From positions 121,280,614 through 121,344,613 of the forward strand of contig CM051521.1 in the NCBI GenBank assembly GCA_028015205.1: a stretch of 64,000 bases of DNA. The letters are read 5' to 3'. Each line of letters opens with the position of its first letter. The stretch's first letter is position 1. Below, one piece after another: positions 1-11,344 of the stretch. The notes under the pieces are model-generated. The model saw nothing but the letters and a program-made list of their open reading frames with translations. It ran no database searches and had not been told where the DNA came from. This DNA comes from Mytilisepta virgata. Taxonomy: Eukaryota > Mollusca > Bivalvia > Mytilida > Mytilidae. Both the position numbers and the translations under genes were made by a program.

Positions 1-149
1 AAGGTAGTTTTTAGTTCGCCTCAACGAAGTTGACGGGGCTATTGGAGTCACCCCAGCGTCCACATCCATATGCGCGTCCACAGCCAGTTCTCAGTTACTT
101 GTTGACATAGGGTCATATATTTTTGTGTGCAGGTGCGTGATGAACAGAC

Positions 150-1060
150 TGACCATGTGACATATGATGAAGGTCACATGACCCATATTACACGGCTGAC
201 TGGCTTTTAAGTTTTATGTCAAAAATCAGTTTTGATATACAAAGTGACCTACAATCATATTACTTGGTGTGATGGTGCATTTCAGGGAGTAAGACAGCCT
301 CCTACCAAAATTAGGTCACTCTGACCTTATCGTGCTTCATTGACTTAGGTTAAGTTTTACATCCGAGTTCAGTTCTCCAATACCAAGGGATCTACAGTCA
401 TATTACTTGGTGTGAGGATGCATATCGGGGAGTAACACAGCCTTCCACCAAAATTAGGTCACTCTGACCTACTTATCACACTTCATTGACTTTGGTTAAG
501 TTTTACGTCCAAGTTCTGTTCTTCAATACCAAGAGACCTACAGTCATGTAAGTTAGTGTGAGGATGCATCTCGGGGAGTAACACAGCTTCCCACCAAACT
601 TAGGTCACTCTGACCTACTTATCGTGCTTCATTGACTATGGTTTTGTTTTACGTCCGAGTTCAGTTCTTCAGTACCAAGAAACCTACAATCATATTACTT
701 GGTATCATGGTGCATCTCGGGGAGTAACACAGCTCCAAACCAAATTAGATCACTCTGACCTACTTATCACACTTCATTTGCTAGGGTAAGTTTTATGTCT
801 GAGTTCAGTTTTCTCATACCAAGTGACCTACATTCATATTACTGATCATTACTTGGTGTCAGGGTGCATTTCGTGGAGTAACATAAGCTCCGACCAACAT
901 TTAGTCACTCTGACCTACTTACTGCGCTTCATTGACTTAGGTTAAGTTTTACATCTGAGTTCAGTTCTCCGATACCAAGTGACCTACAATCATTACTTGC
1001 TGTAAGGGTGCATCTCTGGGAGCTACACAGGCACACACCAAAATTAGCGGGGGAACGAGG
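150..1060. repeat. 146-bp tandem repeat array (about 6 copies)
   Basis: The phrase CTTCATTGACTTAGGTTAAG recurs with small changes at about 335, 481, 627, 772 and 927, a period near 146 bp. Each copy also carries an ACCTACAATCATATTACTTGG block, a CGGGGAGTAACACAG block and AGGTCACTCTGACC. The copies differ by scattered substitutions and small indels, so this is an old minisatellite. A stray monomer lies at about 1345-1500. No open reading frame runs through it. Confidence 0.9.
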
Positions 1061-1714
1061 CAAACTTTGTAATCGTAGATTTCTGGTTCATGAAGGAGTT
1101 ATGGTATCATCATGAAACTTTGGATATCTTGTGATGTAAATAACAGAAAATACAGAACATATAGAATTCTGTTTTAATGCATATACATGAGTTTTTTTAT
1201 TTATTTTTTTTTTTCATTTTGAAACAACCTTTATTATTTATCAAAATGACAGGTAAATGAGCAAACACATACCATTTAAAAAGCCCCTTAATCCCTCTAT
1301 CTAATTATATGTTTATCTTCCAAGTAGCCTGTGACGTTCAGGGAACACACCTCTACAATCATACTGCTTGGTGTGAGGATACATCTCGGGGAGTAACATA
1401 GCATCCCATCAAAATTGGGTCACTCTGACCGATTTATCGCATTTCATTGACTTAGGTTAAGATTTCACTTCTTCGATACGAAGGGACCTGCAATCATTCA
1501 GGATTGTTTAGTATAAGGACGTGCACATGGATAGTATAAAGCACATTGATAATAAACGCAGAATATTCGTTGTTATGGTAAATATTTATTAAAAGTACTA
1601 GTGAAATAAGACCAAAAAAATAAAAATAAAAATAAATAAATATCCAGACGTCGGGGCCTCTGTGATCGTGAATGACAACCCTAAAAATAGTAATTACTAT
1701 GAAAAAAAACTAAT
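1061..1714. other. Non-coding spacer with one stray 146-bp monomer
   Basis: There is no convincing coding sequence. The stretch holds a poly-T run near 1197-1215, one diverged copy of the upstream 146-bp monomer at about 1345-1500, and AT-rich sequence. Confidence 0.6.
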
Positions 1715-2550
1715 TCTAAAGGCCATGTGAACTTTTTTCATCACTTGGCGTCCGTCGTCTGTCCGTCCGTCTGTAAACTTTTACATTTTCATTTTCTCCT
1801 CTGAAACCCCTGGACCTATCGAACTGAAACTTGGGCTGTAGCTTCTATGGAAGGTCCTTTACAAAGTTTGCATAAATAATCCAGGTTCGTGAAACAAAAT
1901 GGCTGCCATGATCATTTACATGTTCTGATTGGTCCAAATTTAAATAGTCTTCTGCTCTGAAACTAACGCCAAATGAACTGATTTTTGGTATGGAGCATCT
2001 ATGGAAGGTTCTTTAAAAAGTTTGCATAAATCATCCAGGTCCGTGACCCAAAATGGCTGCCATGAGCATTTACATGTTCTGATTGGTCGAAATTTGAAAC
2101 TTCTTCTCCCCTGAAACCATAAAGCCAAATGAACTGATATTTGGTACGGAGCATCTATGAAAGATCCTTTACAAAGTTTGCGTAAATCATCCCGGTCCGT
2201 AAAACAAAATGGCTGCAATGAGCATTTACATGTTCTGATTTGTCAAAATTTAAAACTTCTTCTCCTCTGAAACAATAAAGCCAAATGAACTGATTTTTGG
2301 TATGGAGCATCTATGGAAGGTCCATTACAAAGTTTTCATAAATCTTTCTAGTCCGTGAAACAAAATGGCCGCCATAAACATTTATATGTTCTGATTGGTC
2401 GAAATTTACAACTTCTCCTCTGAAACCATTTGGCCAATAAACTTATACTTGGTATGAAGAATTTATAGAGGATCATTTACAAAGTTTCCAGAAATCAATC
2501 TATTCTGTCAAATCAAAAGTTTGTGACTGCCAGGTGAGCGATACAGGCTC
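1715..2550. repeat. Interspersed repeat with about four 155-bp internal copies
   Basis: The block opens with CATCACTTGGCGTCCGTCGT and closes with CAGGTGAGCGATACAGGCTC. The same opening and closing phrases bound another repeat at about 45,176-46,655, which marks a dispersed family. Inside, AAAATGGCTGCCATG recurs near 1896, 2050, 2207 and 2362 together with 'ccaaatgaactga' and 'acaaagtttgcataaat'. The 92-residue minus-strand reading frame here (1940-2218) is two copies of the repeat translated and is not a gene. Confidence 0.75.
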
Positions 2551-2561
2551 AGCCCACTGAC

Positions 2562-3474
2562 TACGGGGCGCCGAACGGGACTCTTTGTGGTTTTGTACTC
2601 GAAATTCAATTTTGTACGGACAAAAGTGAGCTTTGTTCAACAAAAATGAGTTCAGTTTAACAAAATTTGTAGCATACTACAAATTTAAATTTTGTCATAC
2701 AAAATTATGACAAAATTCATTTTTGTATCACAGACTTTACATTTGTTACAGTTATCAACTGAGATTTTGCCACAAAATTCAATTTTGTGTTTATTTTTGT
2801 GTAGACAAAATTGAGTTTTGTTAAACAGAAGTGTGTCACAAAAGTCATTTTTGTCACAAAAGTCAATTTTGTATACAAACGAATTCTCTCATCACAATTT
2901 TGTAAGAAGGCCTCTTATTGGATATAGTAACCACGGGTCTCGCAGGTTCAAGGACACATCATATGGGTGAAATACCTAGTACAAGAAATTTATACCTGCG
3001 TGTCCCATTTTTCTTGAAAAAACATTGATGAACTAGTTGCTTTAAGCGATCTTTTAATTGAGAATGTGGTATGGTAGTGTAGAGTGTAGAGAAATCGAAA
3101 GTTTTAATGCAGTTGCATGTAGCCAAAGTTTTTGATTTTAGATAATTTGGGTTCTCTTGTTTTCTAAAACAGCACACTGAAGAAGAAAATGGATTTCATC
3201 TTCAACCCCAGTGTTACATAATTTACAAATTCTATCTCCTTATATCTTGTCATTATAGCTGGGTGTTGTAAGATAGCATTTACTTTCATTAGAAATACAC
3301 GACAGGCGAGACATTTTTGTGTGTCCACTCTTGTTACAATTCTATCAGAAATGAATTTTGTCATTACAAAATTGAAGTTCTCATAAAACAAGTCTGTATC
3401 ACATAGTTTTGTAAGACAAAAATGATTTTGTAGCGACAGAATTGAATTTTGTGTATCCCATTCGGCGCCCCGTA
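2562..3474. mobile_element. Element of 0.9 kb with terminal inverted repeats
   Basis: The left end TACGGGGCGCCGAACGGGA is matched in inverted form by the right end TCCCATTCGGCGCCCCGTA, with one mismatch. The flanks are CTGAC on the left and CTGTC on the right, a possible 5-bp target duplication with one change. Inside the ends there are many short inverted phrases such as TTTTGTCACAAAA. The interior carries a reverse-transcriptase-like fragment on the minus strand. A second minus-strand stretch (about 3170-3340) resembles the zinc-rich C-terminal tail of LINE proteins. It may be a non-autonomous DNA element that captured retroelement pieces. The superfamily is not identifiable. Confidence 0.65.
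2959..3177 (-). pseudogene. Reverse transcriptase fragment (Penelope-like or related)
   Basis: The 72-residue frame contains FDFSTLYTTIPH followed by a basic stretch and RRYKFLVLG. This resembles the first catalytic block of reverse transcriptases, an aspartate followed by S-x-LYTxIP, of the kind seen in Penelope-like elements. No YxDD box is present, so only a fragment remains. It lies inside the inverted-repeat element. The family is inferred from motif resemblance; that this is RT-derived is fairly likely. Confidence 0.45.
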
Positions 3475-3833
3475 CTGTCCCTCTTGTTAGAGAAAGGTAA
3501 AATCCTTTCATAAAGTTTTAAACCTGCGTATCTTCTCTACAGGTGTATTTTGTTTAATGAATGATATGTAAGTATATACATTTTTTTTAATTGAGAGACT
3601 GCAAAATATAGTGCTTATTAATATTGTAGCTCAGGATTAACTTATATGTTTTGAACATTTCAAAAAGAAACTGTCATAATATTTTAACACGTCCATTTTA
3701 AAAATCTTTTTAAAGCAAAAAGTAACACATCAAAAGATTGGATTATTGTTATTGGGCTAAACATAGAACAACAGTGTCAAAAAAAAATCGGGTGGTATTG
3801 TTGTAATATACAGTAGATCTTAAAAAAAATATT

Positions 3834-4579
3834 TTGAAATTCCCAAAATCAGGGTGTGAGTTTGTTCAATGGCTAGTAGTATCAAAAGATGTAATTGATC
3901 TTGATAAAAATCTTCTAATCGGTTGCACTTATATACCTCCAGAAGGTTCCAGGTACTCAAACTCAGATGCATTTAATGAAATTGAATATGAAATGTTATA
4001 TATGTGTGATAAGTATGATTGTTATGCTTCTATTGTTGGGGATCTGAATGCAAAGACTAAATTATTGAATGATAATAGTTTTCCCTGATGATAAATTTTT
4101 TAGAAAACTTGAGTGATTATATGAATGAAAATATAAGAACTTATTTGTATGACTTTCAAGTTCTTGTGGAAAATGATGTTCTTATTGATTGCTTTTCTAA
4201 GGATAACTCTGCGCCTAATAACTATGGTTACAAGCTGATAGAATTTTGCAAGCGCAACAACTTATATATTGGTAATGGTAGATTGCATGGAAATGATTAT
4301 ATGATAGGGCATACTACATGTAATAGTGTTTCTCTGATTGATTATTTGTTATTTTCCTCTAATATTTACTTACTATTTAAAGAATTTAGAATTTATGATT
4401 TTAACCCCCTTTTCTCAGATGTCCACTGCTCTCTTTATTTTTGTTTACATGGGACAGTGCACAGAAATACTATAAATTCCATTGAAGGTCGTAGTAACTC
4501 CGATGGGCATGCGCGTTGGATTCCGGTTTGTGGATTTCTAAATGATGTCAACTTTATTTTCAAATACAGGTCGAGGTAA
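3834..4579 (+). pseudogene. LINE apurinic endonuclease domain remnant
   Basis: The first frame (3834-4088) shows GCTYIPP and IVGDLNAKT, matching the 'P-x-G...GDxNA' block of APE-type endonucleases. The second frame (4088-4579) continues with the GYKLIEFCKRNNLYIGNGR block, SLIDYLLFS and FSDVHCSLYF, matching the terminal S-D-H block. The two frames are joined by a frameshift around 4088. Upstream of 3834 an in-frame 'GGIVVIY' phrase (about 3790-3815) suggests the domain began earlier. The nick-making activity is lost because of truncation and the shift. Confidence 0.75.
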
Positions 4580-5891
4580 CATAGGGGAACAAATAAATAC
4601 AACGGTCAAAAAATTGGAGACTATGTTCCAAAATACCGCCAAAGAAGTCTTTTCTATACATAAAAATACTACGCAAAGAAAACATTCTGATCAAGTTTGG
4701 TTTACTCGAACATGCCATTCAAAAAGGAAAAATTTCCATAGAGCTAAGAACCGGTATAGTTTTCTAAAAAATAAGGAAAATCGAGAATCTTTGAAAAAAG
4801 CCAGCAAAGAATACAAACAAGAAATGAATAGATGTTATAAAATCAACTGAAAGTTGAAGGTGATCTGCGTAAAACTTCTAAGTCTGATTCAAAAAAGTTC
4901 TGGAAAATTTTGAACAGACTTGGAAAGAAAAATACAACAGATCCTCAAGTTACAGTTGATGATTTGTATAATTATTTTAAAAATCTAAATGAAGATAATA
5001 GTGACGTCACAGATAATACTGAAACTAATGACCTGACTAATAATATTAGTGATGGTACGATATCTGAAGTATTGGATCAAGACATAAACGAGGAAGAAAT
5101 TTTGACTGAAGTTAAGAAACTTAAAAATAGCAAAGCTCCGGGTGATGACGGAATAATAAATGAATATATAAAAAGCACTATTAATGTTTTTTTGCCTATT
5201 TATGTAAAACTTTTCAATCAAATTTTTGAATCGGGGAAAGTACCTGAATCCTGGTTAGCAGGAATTATAAAACCCATATATAAAAATAAAGGCGACCCTA
5301 CAAATCTTGATAATTATAGAGCTATATGCTTAACATCTAATTTAGGAAAAGTGTTCACTGTAATCTTAAACACAAGACTTAATAAAATTTCTGACGATAT
5401 CGGTCTGATCACTGATGCCCAGGCTGGTTTCCGCCATGGATATTCAGCCCAAGATAATTTATTTGTGTTACATGCATTGATATCTTTGTTTTTAGCGTCT
5501 GGGAAAAAATTATTTTGTGCCTTTATCGATTTCAGAAAGGCATTTGACACTGTCTGGAGGGTTGGATTATGGCAAAAAATGATCAAAAGTAATATTGGTG
5601 GGAGGATGTTTAATATAATTTTAAAATTATATACATATATTATGTGTTAAAAGCGGTGGGATGACTACGGCATTCTTTCCTTGTGAAATAGGGGTAAGGC
5701 AAGGGGAAAAGTTGTCCCCTTTCCTCTTTGCCCTCTACCTCAATGAATTGGAAGAATATTTGTCCGAAAACACTGTTAACTGTCTTGGTTTTCTGAATCA
5801 GTGTGCTTATAATATTGATATGTATTTAAAACTTTTTTTACTGTTATATGCTGACGATACTGTCATTTTTTCTGAGTCAGCAGTAGACTAA
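4542..5891 (+). pseudogene. LINE reverse transcriptase domain remnant
   Basis: Frame 4542-4850 is the basic linker after the endonuclease. Frame 4910-5650 holds the RT fingers and palm: KAPGDDGIINEYIK, IKPIYKNKGDPTNLDNYR, AQAGFRHGYSAQDNL and the catalytic block FIDFRKAFDTVW. Frame 5661-5891 supplies GVRQGEKLSPFLFALYLNE and the catalytic box YADDT. Stops and frame changes at about 4850, 5650 and 5891 break the protein. All three RT signature blocks are still readable, so decay is moderate. Confidence 0.88.
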
Positions 5892-5981
5892 CATAATTCA
5901 TTGAGAGTTTTTGAAAATTGAAAGTGAATGTCTCAAAAACTAAAATTGTAATTTTCTCAAAAAGGAAGTATAATGTGAAGG

Positions 5982-7000
5982 ATGCATGTTTTTAAACTCT
6001 TTGAAGAAACAGTAGAAATTCGGGATTCTTATACCTACCTTGGTGTGCTTTTTCATTACAATGGAACTTTTCATCAAGCAAGCAAAAAAATTTCTGAACA
6101 AGCTCAGAAGGCACTTAATGGCCTATATAAAAAAAATCGTAATTTTCCAATTCCTATTGATCTAATTTTAAAACTGTTTGACTCACTGATTTCACCTATT
6201 TTGACATATTCTTCTGAAATTTGGGGGTTTGAGAACACATCCGTAATTGAGAGAACTCATTCGCAAGCGAGTGCTCTCGGTTAGATCGTCTACGCCAAAT
6301 TTTATGATCTACGGTGAGACAGGTAGATTTCCGCTTGAGATACAAATAAAGTTAAAGATGATTTGCTTCTGGAACAAACTGACAAGGGGCGGTGATAAAT
6401 TAGGTAGTAAATTGTATAAGTTATTGAGATGCTTACATGATAATGAAATCTACAAGTTTGAATGGATTGAATATATAAAATTCTATCTTTAACGAGACAG
6501 GTTACACTGAATCGTGGGATATTCAAGAAAATGTTAATATTGATTTTCTTAAGTTAAATCTGAAACAACGTCTCCAAGACCAGTTTATCCAGAAATGGTA
6601 CACTGATATGGGAGCATCGTCAAGGGGTCAGTTTTATATACAGTTTAAAGATGAGTTCAAGTTAGAACCGTATCTTCTCAGATTGAAAAGGGGTATCCGA
6701 AATGAAATTTGTAAAGTTCGTACATGCAATTTAAAAATTCCGATTGAAACTGGGAGATGGTACAATATTCCAAAAAATGACAGAATATGTGGGTTATTTT
6801 CTGCTGGGCTGGGAGACGAGTTTCATTATATTTGTCTATGTCAAAACTTTACTGTAAAGCAACTCCGAGAAAGATATATACCTGGGTATTATACTAATTA
6901 CCCTCAACGAGAGAAAATATATACTATGATGAAAATTTGTAATACACATGTACTCACACAGTTAGCAGTTTTCTTTAAAAAAGTTCTAGCATTGATTTAG
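5982..7000 (+). pseudogene. LINE RT thumb and C-terminal tail remnant
   Basis: Frame 5982-6284 has YLGVLFHYNGTF and ILTYSSEIWG, the usual thumb region after the RT of LINEs. Frames 6247-6492 and 6608-7000 follow. The last contains the IPIETGRWYNIP block, then ICGLFS, GDEFHYICLC and KKVLALI at the end, like the C-terminal cysteine/histidine tail of mollusc and cnidarian LINEs. Three frameshifts or stops separate the parts. The stop at 6998-7000 starts the 3-prime untranslated region. Confidence 0.75.
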
Positions 7001-7186
7001 TTCGAACATTCCATTCTAATCCAAAAAGATACATGACAGTTATAATTCTATTGCACTTTAAGCACGTGTCTGCTATTTTGATAAACCCCACGCTCAACAA
7101 TATAGTTCTGTGACCCTTATTGTTTGGGTACATGTATACCGGTTAATTTATGGATGTACTCGACTCGTTTCCGATATGTATATATG

Positions 7187-7192
7187 TATTTG
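7187..7192. other. Left 6-bp target site duplication TATTTG of the palindromic element
   Basis: TATTTG directly precedes AGTAGTATATGGGC at the left end. The same TATTTG directly follows GCCCATATACTGCT at 41,129. The LINE 3-prime region is continuous if one copy is removed. Confidence 0.8.
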
Positions 7193-7239
7193 AGTAGTAT
7201 ATGGGCACAGGCAAAGTCGTATTTGAGGAGGAGGTGCCG

Positions 7240-7530
7240 GAAGTGACGTCAACCGGAAATGACGTCACAGGAAGTGGCGTAACCGAAACCGGAAGTCACG
7301 TGACCGGAACCGGAAGTATCGGAAGTGGTTTGCGCGCATGCGCAACCGGAAGTAGTGGTTTTTCGCGCCATTTGTTGCCGGAAGTGACGTAAGTCACGTG
7401 CTAGGACCCGGATATGTCGTCTGCGCATGCGTGACCGGAACCGGAAGTACCCGGAAGTGATTTGCGCACATGCGCAACCGGAAGTGATGGAATTTCACAT
7501 GATTTGTTTACGGAAGTGACGCAAGTCACG
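7240..7530. promoter_or_regulatory. Dense ETS / CRE / E-box / NRF1-like motif cluster, left terminus
   Basis: Within 290 bp there are eight exact CCGGAAGT (ETS core) sites, two TGACGTCA (CRE), three CACGTG (E-box) and about three NRF1-type sites (CGCGCATGCGCA, TGCGCATGCGTG and a spaced version). These four motifs are the standard set of housekeeping CpG-rich promoters in animals. The region is much richer in CpG than its surroundings. It sits at the extreme end of the palindrome and recurs at the other end, so it belongs to the element. Whether it drives outward or inward transcription, or is a transposase-binding array, cannot be decided from sequence. Confidence 0.6.
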
Positions 7531-7539
7531 TGCCAGGAT

Positions 7540-10500
7540 GTGCCATGCTTGACCAGATTGAATTATCCGCCTTTTCCCGCACTTCTCGGTCGCCTCTGGA
7601 TCTTTCATCGGTCTGATACCCTCACTGTTATGTCGAAGTCCGAGAGTATACGTTTGGATTATCTCCCCTTATCCCGCTCTTTTCATCTGCGGGTGATGTT
7701 TTCTGTGAGGACCAAAGGTAGTATTGGATTATGTCCCCTTACCTCCACGTGATGCTGTCACCATTAGATCAATGGAGGAGTGTTCTTAGCAACGGCGGTC
7801 CATTTCTATGATGCCCTTCGTTTCTCTTGCTCCGTGCTGCTCATCGCTGCTCTTCTCTTGCTCATCGCTGCTCATCACTGCTCATTGCTGCTCATCTCTT
7901 GCTCATCGCTGCTCATTGCTGCTCATCTCTTGCTCAGTGCTGCTCATCGTTGCTCTTCTCTTGCTCATAGCTGCTCATCACTGCTCTTCTCTTGCTCATC
8001 GCTGCTCATTGCTGCTCTTCTCTTGCTCATCGCTGCTCATTGCTGCTCATCTCTTGCTCATCGCTGCTCATCACTGCTCTTCTCTTGCTCATCGCTGCTC
8101 ATTGCTGCTCTTCTCTTGCTCATCGCTGCTCATTGCTGCTCATCTCTTGCTCCGTGCTGCTCATCGCTACTCAGGACCTTACTCGCGTGCTCATTTCGCT
8201 CCTCCTGCTTGTCACTGTTCGTCATCGCTGTTCATCTCTTGATCCACCCTTTTCCCGCACTTCTCGGTCGTCTCTGGATCTTTCATCGGTCTCTAGGGTC
8301 TGATACTCTCATTGTTATGTCGAAGTCCGAGAGTATACGAAGTACACTATTGGATTATCTCCCCTTATCCCGCTCTTTTCATCTGCGGGTGATGTTTTCT
8401 GTGAGGACCAAAGGTAGGATTGGATTATGCCCCCTTACCTGCAAGTGATGCTGTCACCAATAGATCAATGGAGGGGTGGCCTTAGCAACTGCCTTAGCAA
8501 CGGCGGTCCATTTCTATGATGTACTTCGTTTCTCTTCTCTTGCTCCATCCCGCTCCTCGCTGCTCTTCTCTTGCTCCGTGCTGCTCATCGCTGCTCTTCT
8601 CTTGCTCATTGCTGCTCATCACTGCTCATTGCTGCTCATCACTGCTCATTGCTGCTCTTCTCTTGCTCATCGCTGCTCATCGCTGCTCATTGCTGCTCAT
8701 CGCTGCTCATTGCTGCTCATCGCTGCTCATTGCTGCTCATCGCTACTCAGGACCTTACTCGCGTGCTCATTTCGCTCCTGCTGCTTGTCACTGTTCGTCA
8801 TCGCTGTTCATCTCTTGATCCACCCTTTTCCCGCACTTCTCGGTCGTCTCTGGATCTTTCATCGGTCTCTAGGGTCTGATACTCTCACTGTTATGTCGAA
8901 GTCCGAGAGTATACGAAGTACACTATTGGATTATCTCCCCTTATCCCGCTCTTTTTTATCTGTGGGTGATGTTTTCTGTGAGGACCAACGGTAGGATTGG
9001 ATTATGTCCCCCTACCTCCAAGTGATGCTGTCACCAATGGAGGGGTGTCCTTAGCAACGGTGGTCCATTTCTATGATGCACTTCGTTTCTCTTCTCTTGC
9101 TCCATCCCGCTCCTCGCTGCTCATCGCTGTTCTTCTCTTGCTCATCGCTGCTCATCACTGCTCATTGCTGCTCATCTCTTGCTCATCACTGCTCATTGCT
9201 GCTCATCTCTTGCTCATCGCTGCTCATCTCTTGCTCATCGCTGCTCATTGCTGCTCTTCTCTTGCTCATCGCTGCTCATTGCTGCTCATCTCTTGCTCCG
9301 TGCTGCTCATCGCTACTCAGGACCTTACTCGCGTGCTCATTTCGCTCCTGCTGCTTGTCACTGTTCGTCATCGCTGTTCATCTCTTGATCCACCCTTTTC
9401 CCGCACTTCTCGGTCGTCTCTGGATCTTTCATCGGTCTCTAGGGTCTGATACTCTCATTGTTATGTCGAAGTCCGAGAGTATACGAAGTACACTATTGGA
9501 TTATCTCCCCTTATCCCGCTCTTTTCATCTGCGGGTGATGTTTTCTGTGAGGACCAAAGGTAGGATTGGATTATGCCCCCTTACCTGCAAGTGATGCTGT
9601 CACCAATAGATCAATGGAGGGGTGGCCTTAGCAACTGCCTTAGCAACGGCGGTCCATTTCTATGATGCACTTCGTTTCTCTTCTCTTGCTCCCATCCCGC
9701 TCCTCGCTGCTCTTCTCTTGCTCCGTGCTGCTCATCGCTGCTCTTCTCTTGCTCATCGCTGCTCATCACTGCTCATTGCTGCTCATCACTGCTCATTGCT
9801 GCTCATCGCTGCTCATTGCTGCTCATCGCTGCCCATTGCTGCTCATCGCTGCTCATTGCTGCTCATCGCTACTCAGGACCTTACTCGCGTGCTCATTTCG
9901 CTCCTGCTGCTTGTCACTGTTCGTCATCGCTGTTCATCTCTTGATCCACCCTTTTCCCGCACTTCTCGGTCGTCTCTGGATCTTTCATCGGTCTCTAGGG
10001 TCTGATACTCTCACTGTTATGTCGAAGTCCGAGAGTATACGAAGTACACTATTGGATTATCTCCCCTTATCCCGCTCTTTTCATCTGTGGGTGATGTTTT
10101 CTGTGAGGACCTACGGTAGGATTGGATTATGTCCCCCTACCTCCAAGTGATGTTGTCACCAATAGATCAATGGAGGGGTGTCCTTAGCAACTACCTTAGC
10201 AACGGCGGTCCATTTTATTGCACATCGCTGCTCATTGCTGCTCATCTCTTGCTCATCTCTGCTCATTGCTGCTCATCTCTTGCTCATCGCTGCTCACCAC
10301 TGCTCTTCTCTTGCTCATCGCTGCTCATCTCTTGCTCCGTGCTGCTCATTGCTGCTCATCTCTTGCTCTTTGCTGCTCATCGCTACTCAGGACCTTACTC
10401 GCGTGCTCATTTCGCTCCTGCTGTTTGTTGCTGTTCGTCATCGCTTATCTTCTCTTGCTCTTTGCTGCTCATCGCTACTCAGGACCTTACTCGCGTGCTC

Positions 10501-10790
10501 ATTTCGCTCCTGTTGCTTGTTGCTGTTCGTCATCGCTTATCTTTTCTTGCTCTTTGCTGTTCATCTCTACTCAGGACCTTACTCGGGTGCTCATTTCGCT
10601 CCTGCTGTTTGTTGCTGTTCGTCATCGCTGGTATTCTCTTGCTCTTTTCTGCTCATCGCTACTCAGGACCTTACTCGCGTGCTCATTTCGCTCCTGCTAC
10701 TTGTTGATGTTCGTCATCGCTGCTATTCTCTTGCTCTTTGCGGCTCATCTCTACTCAGGACCTTACTCGCGTGCTCATCTCAGTTTTGGG
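7540..10790. repeat. GCTCAT higher-order tandem array, left arm
   Basis: Short units of the type GCTCATCGCT / GCTCATTGCT / GCTCATCTCTT form runs about 200-300 bp long. These are separated by a conserved block of about 290 bp containing CCCGCACTTCTCGGTCG, a GTCGAAGTCCGAGAGTATAC phrase, a TGTGAGGACCAA phrase and CTTAGCAACGGCGGTCCATT. The block recurs near 7560, 8250, 8820, 9390 and 9950, giving higher-order units of about 560-690 bp. From about 10,370 to 10,790 a shorter unit around TACTCAGGACCTTACTCGCG takes over. All six-frame ORFs here (serine-, leucine- and cysteine-rich) are translations of the repeat and are not genes. Confidence 0.92.
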
Positions 10791-10864
10791 GCTTCTGCTG
10801 CTAGTGGTGGTCGATTGTCGTTATTCAAAGATTGGATCTGTGCGAGAGCACCCTTACATTCAGG

Positions 10865-11010
10865 TCATTTGAACGGCCACTCTGCATTTATCCAGGCTTG
10901 TGACTGGCTATCATAAGATAGGCTGCATCAATCCTCCTCAATTTATTAAGGCCACTCTGCATTTGTCTAGGCTTGTGACTGGCTATATATATGTTTAAAC
11001 ATATATAGGC
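10865..11010. repeat. Duplicated 36-bp phrase and short perfect palindrome, left arm
   Basis: GGCCACTCTGCATTT...GGCTTGTGACTGGCTAT occurs twice (about 10,874 and 10,949). The second copy runs into a perfect 22-bp palindrome at 10,986-11,007 centred on GTTTAAAC. The same layout is at about 37,685-37,815 in the right arm. It lies just beyond the 3-prime end of the ORF cassette, so a role in 3-prime end formation is possible. Confidence 0.7.
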
Positions 11011-11101
11011 TGCATTACCCTCCTTCCTTTTTTTTAATTTTTAATTTTTTTTTAAATATATTTTTTCTGTTTTTTTTTTGTAATATGTTCCAATTCCTCC
11101 G

Positions 11102-11344
11102 TCACATAGAGTCATTGCTGTCTTCAACTGGTGGTGGGTCGTAGTCGTTCAATACACGGTTAAGCAGATATTTTCGTTTTTCTACGGCACATTCCAATGA
11201 TTCTTTTGATTCGTAGTCTTCCTCTTCTCTCAGGCGTTTAGCTGTTTTCTTGATCTTTCTATGTACGGGGTCTTTATTCATGTCTTGATGCCAGGACAGA
11301 CAGTCCGAGGTAATGCTTTCGTATTTCGTCTCTGTATGTGTCAA
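11102..11344 (-). CDS. ORF C, charged C-terminal segment (left arm), unknown function
   Basis: The frame begins with a TTG rather than ATG and overlaps the end of ORF B by 71 nt. It encodes a highly charged, probably helical segment (DMNKDPVHRKIKKTAKRL, then EEEDYESKESLECAVEKRK) ending in an acidic tail. It is best read as the C-terminal part of the ORF B protein in a shifted frame: DCLSWHQDMN follows naturally after the ORF B helix. The same frame is open in the right arm to a stop at 37,586-37,588. I do not recognise the family. Confidence 0.4.
   Translation of the reverse strand: MTHTETKYESITSDCLSWHQDMNKDPVHRKIKKTAKRLREEEDYESKESLECAVEKRKYLLNRVLNDYDPPPVEDSNDSM

Larger units (their letters stand above)
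3720..7192 (+). mobile_element. Decayed LINE retrotransposon, 5-prime and coding part
   Basis: Pieces of endonuclease, reverse transcriptase and a cysteine-rich C-terminal tail lie in the usual order on the plus strand, in changing frames. The 3-prime untranslated part runs from 7001 to 7192, where the large palindromic element begins. It resumes at 41,130 and ends in an (AAAG)n tail, so one LINE was split by the palindrome. The 5-prime end is truncated inside the endonuclease domain. RT style suggests the CR1/Jockey/I assemblage; the exact clade is not determined. Confidence 0.85.

Noticed and set aside
7780..10916. Many overlapping serine/leucine/cysteine-rich frames of 100-230 residues
   Set aside because: They occur in several frames of the same GCTCAT array and simply translate the repeat. 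The same applies to the right-arm minus-strand frames at 37,774-40,591.
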